From NCBI GenBank assembly GCA_013820975.1, contig JACDHQ010000040.1, positions 1-9,515 of the forward strand: a DNA stretch of 9,515 nucleotides. Direction: 5' to 3'. The stretch comes from Gemmatimonadaceae bacterium. GTDB lineage: Bacteria; Gemmatimonadota; Gemmatimonadetes; Gemmatimonadales; Gemmatimonadaceae. Under the pieces are notes generated by a model, which had not been told where the DNA came from, did no database searches, and saw nothing but the letters and a program-made list of their open reading frames with translations. Both the position numbers and the translations under genes were made by a program. Below are positions 5,952-9,515 of this stretch, piece after piece; position 1 is the first letter of the stretch, and each line of letters begins with the position of its first letter.

Positions 5952-6773
5952 CTACAGCTCGTCCAGCCATTCCCCCGGCGCCATCACCCGCCCCACGAAG
6001 AACTCCCCGAACTCCCCGTACTTCGCCGACGCCTCGTCGAACCGCATCTCCGTCACGATCTTCTTGAACTCGAGCGGATCGCGCGCGAAGAGCGTCACCC
6101 CCCACTCCCAGGCGTCGAAGCCGATCGAGCCGGTCACGACCTGCGACACGCGCCCCGCGTACCGCCGGCCGCTCATGCCGTGCTCCATCATCAGCCGGCT
6201 CCGCTCCTCAACCGGCAGCGCGTACCAGTTCTGCCCGGTGTCGCGCTTCTTGTCCATCGGGTAGAAGCACACGTACGGCATGTCCGCGGGCACCTCGGGG
6301 TAGAGCCGCTTCCGCACGTGCTCGGTCTCCGCCTCCTTCTTCATCAGCGCCGCAAGGCGCTCGCGGAATGCGGCATCGCCCACCTTGCCGCCGCTCTCCC
6401 GCGTCTCGCGCACCACCTTCGCCGTCAGGTGATACATCCCCGCCTCGGCGATGCTCAGGAAGGTGTAGGCCGGGTCCAGGTAGTCCGTGAGCACCATGCG
6501 GTGCACGGCGCGCTGCGCCTCGCCGAGCGCGTCGAAGGTCGCGCGAAAGTGCACGAGCATCACGTCGGCGCGGGAGCCGGTGAGCGGCACCACGCGCGTC
6601 CATCCGCCACCGTCAGGAGTCTCGAGCGACTCGAGGGTGTCGATTGCATCGCGGACGAGCGCATCCCGCTCGTGCGCATCGACCTCGCGCAGCGCGGCGC
6701 GATCGATAGTGTACATCTGGTGGAGGGCGTACCACCCCTCCACGCTCTCGGCGGGATATGCGACGGGCTCCAT
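5952..6773 (-). CDS. hemQ: Coproheme decarboxylase (HemQ, chlorite dismutase family)
   Basis: HemQ makes protoheme by H2O2-dependent oxidative decarboxylation of the two propionates of coproheme III, the last step of the coproporphyrin-dependent pathway in the cytoplasm. The 273-residue protein carries the family landmarks: FYPMDKKRDTGQNWYALP at 170-187, with the catalytic Tyr171 and the Lys/Arg patch that holds the propionates, then EERSRLMMEHG with the proximal heme ligand His198, then GRRYAGRVSQVVTGSIGFD, EWGVTLFARDPLEFKKIVTE and MRFDEASAKYGEFGEFFVG. No Arg is placed as in true chlorite dismutases. The ATG at 6773 begins the conserved N-terminus (EGWYALHQMY); the frame stays open upstream but without family similarity. 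No other heme gene is in the window. It follows the 133-residue unknown gene by 80 bases. Confidence 0.93.
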   Translation of the reverse strand: MEPVAYPAESVEGWYALHQMYTIDRAALREVDAHERDALVRDAIDTLESLETPDGGGWTRVVPLTGSRADVMLVHFRATFDALGEAQRAVHRMVLTDYLDPAYTFLSIAEAGMYHLTAKVVRETRESGGKVGDAAFRERLAALMKKEAETEHVRKRLYPEVPADMPYVCFYPMDKKRDTGQNWYALPVEERSRLMMEHGMSGRRYAGRVSQVVTGSIGFDAWEWGVTLFARDPLEFKKIVTEMRFDEASAKYGEFGEFFVGRVMAPGEWLDEL

Positions 6774-6834
6774 AGGCCGGGAATGTAACCGTCGTCGCGT
6801 GCACCTCGCGGCGCGCGCGCGGTGGGCGCCAGAT

Positions 6835-6870
6835 GCTACTGCGGCTCGCTCTGCTACTGCGGCTCGCTCT
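6835..6870. repeat. 18-bp tandem duplication spanning a stop codon
   Basis: GCTACTGCGGCTCGCTCT is present twice in perfect succession at 6835-6852 and 6853-6870. On the minus strand each unit encodes Gln-Ser-Glu-Pro-Gln followed by TAG, so the duplication has copied both the C-terminus and the stop codon of the 6854-7255 gene. Confidence 0.85.
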
Positions 6871-7255
6871 GCTGGGGCGCCTCGCGTTCGCCGGGGAAGG
6901 CGCGCTGGCTCTGTGCCCGCTTCGGCCGCTCGCGCACGTGCGACGCCTGCTTGCAGTACTCGGCGAGCTGCCGCTCGGCGCATTGCATCCAGTCGGACGG
7001 GATGGGTGCGAGGCGGCGCTTCTCCCGCTCGTTCTCGAAGCAGAGCCACCCGCCGTCCATGCCGTCGCCGAGCCGCGCTCGCGTCGACCGCACCATCCGT
7101 CGGTCGATGCCGACACGGCGGTCCCGCTCCTCCGCCAGGGCCGCCGAGGCGGGCGACTGCCGGCGCGGGCCCTGGCGGCGCTCGACCATGTGCGGCACGA
7201 CGTCCCACGCCATCCAGTTTTTGCCTGTCGGGTCCCGGAAATCCCGGTATCCCAT
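6854..7255 (-). CDS. Hypothetical 133-residue charged protein
   Basis: No family is recognised. The N-terminus MGYRDFRDPTGKNWMAWDVV reads like a small domain, followed by a low-complexity Arg/Ala stretch (25-60). A second conserved-looking block follows, GGWLCFENEREKRRLAPIP and SDWMQCAERQLAEYCKQA (69-104), with three Cys residues. The tail is rich in Arg, Glu and Gln. No signal peptide or membrane segment is seen, so it is probably cytoplasmic. A GGGGGA stretch nine bases before the start, plus an AGG nearer, supports ATG 7255. It heads the minus-strand series with hemQ and the membrane protein and is divergent from the PAP2 gene; the 111-base gap must hold both promoters. Confidence 0.75.
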   Translation of the reverse strand: MGYRDFRDPTGKNWMAWDVVPHMVERRQGPRRQSPASAALAEERDRRVGIDRRMVRSTRARLGDGMDGGWLCFENEREKRRLAPIPSDWMQCAERQLAEYCKQASHVRERPKRAQSQRAFPGEREAPQQSEPQ

Positions 7256-7366
7256 GCCTGTCCCCCGTGGGTGCGGTGGGTCCGATGTAACTGCCGGTCT
7301 GGTCGCTGCAGGGTCGGTGCCATGGTGGCGGGGTCAGGCGGCACGAACTGTGAACAGCGCCACCCC

Positions 7367-8209
7367 ATGAACTCACATTGGAAGGGCGCCATCCTCGCTG
7401 GCGCCATCGCCTTGACGGCGCTGCCGCTCCGCGCCCAGGAGCAGCCTCCGGAGAGGTCCCCGGAGAAGACCCCTCTTTTCACCCGCGGCGACCTCATTGC
7501 CGCCGGCACGGTCACGGCGGCGACGCTCGTCCTCACGATCTTCGACGACGACATCGCGATGCGGCTCCGGCAGGACGACGTCCGCGAGAGCTCGCTGCTC
7601 AAGACGAGCCGGAGCTATGCGAACCGGCTCAACGAGTCGACGATCGGGATCGGCAGCCTGGCGCTGTACGGCATCGGCCGGGTGACGAAGCAGGAGACGC
7701 TCGCCGACGTGTCGATCCACATCACCGAGGCGGTGGTCGTCGCGAGCCTGGCGGCGCAGGTCATCCGCGGCCCGCTCGGTCGCGGGCGCCCGACGGTCGC
7801 GGACTCGCTGAACCCGGACGACTACGACCAGTACATCTTCGAGCCGTTCGAGGGATTTTCCGACCGGCGATTCCGCGCGTTCCCGTCGATCCACACCTCG
7901 TCGGCGTTCGCGGCTGCCGCGGTGCTCTCAGGCGAGTCCGCGCACCGGTGGCCCAACCAGCGGAAGTGGATCGCGCCACTCGCCTACGCGCTCGCCGCCA
8001 CGCCGGGACTCGCGCGCATGCACCTGAACGAGCATTGGGCGAGCGACGTGCTCATGGGCGCGTTCTTCGGCATCACGGCGGGCCGCAAGATCGTGAGGTA
8101 CAACCACCAGGTGAACCCCGGGAACCGTGTCGACCGGTTCCTCCTTGGCGCCGGTGGGGTGGACAGCCACAACCGGACGGTGCTCTTCGAGGTGAAGCAC
8201 AAGTTCTAA
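7367..8209 (+). CDS. Secreted PAP2-family phosphatase
   Basis: The 280-residue protein begins with a signal peptide (MNSHWKGAILAGAIALTALP, probable cleavage after Ala23 or Gln24), so it acts in the periplasm or outer envelope. The three phosphatase motifs are present in order: R134-x6-R141-P142 (motif K-x6-RP with Arg for Lys), P173-S-I-H176, and R217-x5-H223-x3-D227. PAP2 enzymes hydrolyse lipid phosphates such as phosphatidic acid or undecaprenyl diphosphate through a phospho-His intermediate. Hydrophobic stretches near 43-60, 93-104, 119-133 and 200-215 form the helical core. The C-terminus ends in KHKF. ATG 7367 is chosen because it gives the signal peptide; the frame is open upstream but lies antisense to another gene. 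A long hairpin starts on its stop codon. Confidence 0.9.
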   Translation: MNSHWKGAILAGAIALTALPLRAQEQPPERSPEKTPLFTRGDLIAAGTVTAATLVLTIFDDDIAMRLRQDDVRESSLLKTSRSYANRLNESTIGIGSLALYGIGRVTKQETLADVSIHITEAVVVASLAAQVIRGPLGRGRPTVADSLNPDDYDQYIFEPFEGFSDRRFRAFPSIHTSSAFAAAAVLSGESAHRWPNQRKWIAPLAYALAATPGLARMHLNEHWASDVLMGAFFGITAGRKIVRYNHQVNPGNRVDRFLLGAGGVDSHNRTVLFEVKHKF

Positions 8210-8277
8210 CGACGGTAGGGGGTAGGGAGTAGGGCGTCCGGAGTTCCCCACTCCCTACCCCTGCTGCCTACCGTCGT
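8209..8277. terminator. Long hairpin between convergent stop codons
   Basis: ACGACGGTAGG (8209-8219) pairs with CCTACCGTCGT (8267-8277), and GGGTAGGGAGT (8220-8230) pairs with ACTCCCTACCC (8250-8260). This gives 22 perfect base pairs with one 6-base bulge (8261-8266) and a 19-base loop. The first base of the left arm is the last base of the PAP2 stop codon, and the last base of the right arm is the last base of the stop codon of the opposite gene. There is no T-run. It probably works as a two-way terminator or transcript end; it may also be a dispersed palindromic element. Confidence 0.7.
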
Positions 8278-8558
8278 CAGTCTGTTTCGGGAAGGTCGCG
8301 AGGCGTCTCGCGCAGGTCGCGGCGGCGCTGCTGCCGGCGGTCGCTCCCCCGGCGGTCGCGCTCGCGCCGCCCGACGACGCGCCATGAGGCCGCGAGCCCC
8401 GCGATGATGGCCGCCGCCGCCACCGGCAGGAAGAAGTCGCGGTAGAACGCGCTGTCGAGCAGAAAGCGCCAGGCCGCCCATTCGATGAGGGCGACGATGA
8501 GCCAGATGCTGCCGAGGCGGACGAGGCGCGAGCGCCGTGCATGGGAGGGGTTGGTCAT
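8277..8558 (-). CDS. Small two-helix membrane protein with basic tail
   Basis: This 93-residue protein has a short basic N-terminus and then two hydrophobic helices, LGSIWLIVALIEWAAWRFLL (about 15-34) and FFLPVAAAAIIAGLAASWRV (about 41-60). A highly charged Arg/Asp/Glu tail follows, with DRRGSDRRQQRRRDLRE-type low complexity. Topology with both ends in the cytoplasm fits the positive charges. No family is recognised. The open frame extends upstream, but the added part is antisense to the repeats and to ridA, so ATG 8558 is preferred; an AAGAG lies directly before it. Its promoter must lie in the repeat-bearing gap shared with the RidA gene. Confidence 0.65.
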   Translation of the reverse strand: MTNPSHARRSRLVRLGSIWLIVALIEWAAWRFLLDSAFYRDFFLPVAAAAIIAGLAASWRVVGRRERDRRGSDRRQQRRRDLRETPRDLPETD

Positions 8559-8620
8559 CTCTTGCCGTGAAAGATCGCGGCGCGCACCTTCCCGCGCGAC
8601 CCGTTGTGGCACGAGTTGCC

Positions 8621-8689
8621 CTGCCGGCACGCGATCCTGCCGGCACGCGATCCTGCCGGCACCCGATCCTGCCGGCACCCGATCCTGCC
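8621..8689. repeat. Four 16-bp tandem repeats in a divergent promoter region
   Basis: The unit CTGCCGGCAC(G/C)CGATC is repeated at 8621-8636, 8637-8652, 8653-8668 and 8669-8684, with a partial fifth copy CTGCC at 8685-8689. The first two units have G and the last two C at the variable position. Each unit holds the palindrome TGCCGGCA and a GATC. The array lies between the membrane-protein start (8558) and the RidA start (8726). Confidence 0.9.
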
Positions 8690-8725
8690 ACCCCTCCCCA
8701 GCCGCGACCTTCCACGATCGAGTGC

Positions 8726-9130
8726 ATGACAACAGAACGCACCACCATTCTCTCCGGCGTTCCGTGGGAGTCGATGGTTGGCTACGCGCGGGCCGTGCGT
8801 GTGGGCCCGCACATTCACGTGTCGGGGACCACGGCCACGGACGAACGTGGCGAGCTCGTGGGACATGGTGACATGTACGCGCAAGCGCGCCAGGCGCTCG
8901 CGAACATTGCGCACGCGCTGGAGCAGGCGGGCGCAACCATGGGCGACGTCGTGCGCACGCGCATCTATGTCACGAACATGTCGCGATGGGAGGATGTCGG
9001 CCGCGCGCACGCGGAGGTGTTCGGCGACGTACGCCCTGCGACGTCGATGGTGCAGGTGTGCCGGCTCGTGCATCATGCGATGCTCGTGGAGATCGAGGCG
9101 GATGCGTTCGTCGGCGACGTATCGACGTGA
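8726..9130 (+). CDS. RidA family (YjgF/YER057c/UK114) protein
   Basis: RidA proteins hydrolyse reactive enamine/imine intermediates such as 2-aminoacrylate to keto acids and ammonia, protecting PLP enzymes; they are homotrimers. The 134-residue length is typical. The fold markers are visible: HIHVSGTTATDERGELVGHG, a helix QARQALANIAHALEQAGATM, VVRTRIYVTNMSRWEDVG and the C-terminal strand pair. Arg103 (in VRPATSMVQV) and Glu122 (in LVEIEADA) match the conserved active-site Arg and Glu. The subfamily keeps the Arg needed for deaminase activity, but a narrower substrate cannot be told. An upstream in-frame start would translate the tandem repeats, so ATG 8726 is used; only a weak GAG lies before it. 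Confidence 0.92.
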   Translation: MTTERTTILSGVPWESMVGYARAVRVGPHIHVSGTTATDERGELVGHGDMYAQARQALANIAHALEQAGATMGDVVRTRIYVTNMSRWEDVGRAHAEVFGDVRPATSMVQVCRLVHHAMLVEIEADAFVGDVST

Positions 9131-9210
9131 CAGCGATCACCAGCTCCCGGCCCCGCAATTGCACTTCACCATTCCGTACGTAACAGCAGACTTCACACAC
9201 GGGAGAGGAC

Positions 9211-9432
9211 ATGACCGATCGCAACCGGGACGACCTGACTCAGCGCGGCACCGAGAACAGCGCCGAGGGCAAGATGGATCATGCCAAGGGCCACGTGAAG
9301 GACGCCGTCGGCGGCCTCACTGGCGACAAGAGCCTCCAGGCTGAGGGCAAGGTGGACCAGCTCAAGGGCAAGGCCAAGGACAAGCTCGGCGAAGTGCAGC
9401 GCGACCTCGGTCGCGACCGCGACGCCCGCTGA
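9211..9432 (+). CDS. CsbD family stress protein
   Basis: The 73-residue hydrophilic protein shows the CsbD pattern: GTENSAEGKMDHAKGHVKDA, GGLTGDKSLQAEGKVDQLKG and KAKDKLGEVQRDL, two related Lys/Gly/Asp amphipathic helices. CsbD proteins are small, abundant general-stress proteins (sigma-B controlled in Bacillus); their molecular role is unclear. GGGAGAGGA just before ATG 9211 is a strong ribosome binding site. The last three codons and stop (GAC GCC CGC TGA) are the first unit of a 10-bp tandem repeat. The gene follows ridA by 80 bases, which is enough for its own promoter, though no clear boxes are seen. Confidence 0.92.
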   Translation: MTDRNRDDLTQRGTENSAEGKMDHAKGHVKDAVGGLTGDKSLQAEGKVDQLKGKAKDKLGEVQRDLGRDRDAR

Positions 9433-9515
9433 CGCCCGCTGACGCCCGCTGACGCCCGCTGACGCCCGCTGACGCCCGCTGACGCCCGCTGACGCCCGCT
9501 GACGCCCGCTGACGC
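9421..9515. repeat. 10-bp tandem repeat overlapping the csbD-type stop codon
   Basis: GACGCCCGCT is repeated nine times without a mismatch from 9421, with half of a tenth copy at the window edge, so the array may continue. The first copy encodes the last three residues Asp-Ala-Arg, and its final T plus the next copy's GA form the TGA stop. The unit length is not a multiple of three, but every frame meets a TGA within three units. Confidence 0.95.

Noticed and set aside
5182..6105. 307-codon minus-strand open frame
   Set aside because: It runs in a shadow frame through the membrane-protein gene and the hemQ 3' end; only its last 50 codons show plausible coding bias and these are treated separately.
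6833..7366. Upstream extension of the PAP2 frame
   Set aside because: It would bury the clear signal peptide that begins at ATG 7367 and is antisense to the 133-residue gene.
6774..7376. N-terminal extension of hemQ by about 200 codons
   Set aside because: The added sequence is Arg/Ala-rich, overlaps a better gene in another frame and has no similarity to the chlorite dismutase family; HemQ similarity starts at ATG 6773.
6613..7602. 329-codon minus-strand open frame
   Set aside because: It lies antisense to the PAP2 gene start and out of frame over the 133-residue gene and hemQ; the translation is Arg/Ser/Ala low-complexity typical of shadow frames in GC-rich DNA.
8537..8725. Earlier start for the RidA protein
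   Set aside because: It would translate the 16-bp tandem repeats into a low-complexity leader not found in the family; the domain starts just after ATG 8726.
8621..9515. CRISPR array from the repeats at 8621 or 9421
   Set aside because: The units are 16 and 10 bases long and directly abut each other, with no unique spacers and no cas gene.

Overview
This is a high-GC, soil-bacterium-like chromosomal window. The mixture of a HemQ-type coproheme decarboxylase, a secreted PAP2 phosphatase, CsbD and RidA proteins, very GC-rich third codon positions and several unrecognised small proteins fits Gemmatimonadota or a similar diderm phylum. That placement is an inference; no phylogenetic marker is present except one tRNA.

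Left part (1-2710): the window opens inside an alpha/beta-hydrolase gene (C-terminal half with the Asp and His of the triad). Two stem-loops follow, then a VOC/glyoxalase-fold protein. From about 1274 to 1720 no intact gene is convincing. The minus strand carries a decayed fragment of a thioredoxin-reductase-like flavoprotein with a visible one-base phase shift. A pair of unrecognised plus-strand ORFs follows (1647-2291 and 2321-2602); the second has a good ribosome binding site and an internal repeat. A hairpin plus T-run at 2672-2710 closes this part.

Middle part (2709-4883): a compact accessory islet that looks less GC-rich, made of an AbiEi-family antitoxin/regulator without an adjacent toxin (minus), a DUF559/Vsr-like endonuclease-fold protein (plus) and a zinc-ribbon plus DUF4145 protein (minus). 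It abuts the 3' end of a tRNA-Pro(GGG) gene, a typical integration site. Divergent genes share an AT-richer promoter region with spaced direct repeats. All three families recur in phage-defence or restriction neighbourhoods, but a joint function is inference.

Right part (4884-9515): a roughly 600-bp stretch with one perfect 13-bp inverted repeat and a possible frameshifted small gene. A minus-strand series follows (unknown 133-aa protein, HemQ, Leu/Val-rich membrane protein; transcribed from right to left). A PAP2 phosphatase gene runs in the plus direction and meets a small two-helix membrane protein at a long hairpin lying exactly between their stop codons. That small gene diverges from a RidA gene across an array of 16-bp tandem repeats. 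A CsbD stress protein ends the window, and its stop codon is formed by the first unit of a 10-bp tandem repeat that runs off the window edge.

The chromosomal genes look like housekeeping or stress functions (heme maturation, imine deamination, lipid phosphate or polyprenyl phosphate hydrolysis). The most unusual material is the tRNA-adjacent islet and the repeats built into gene ends.
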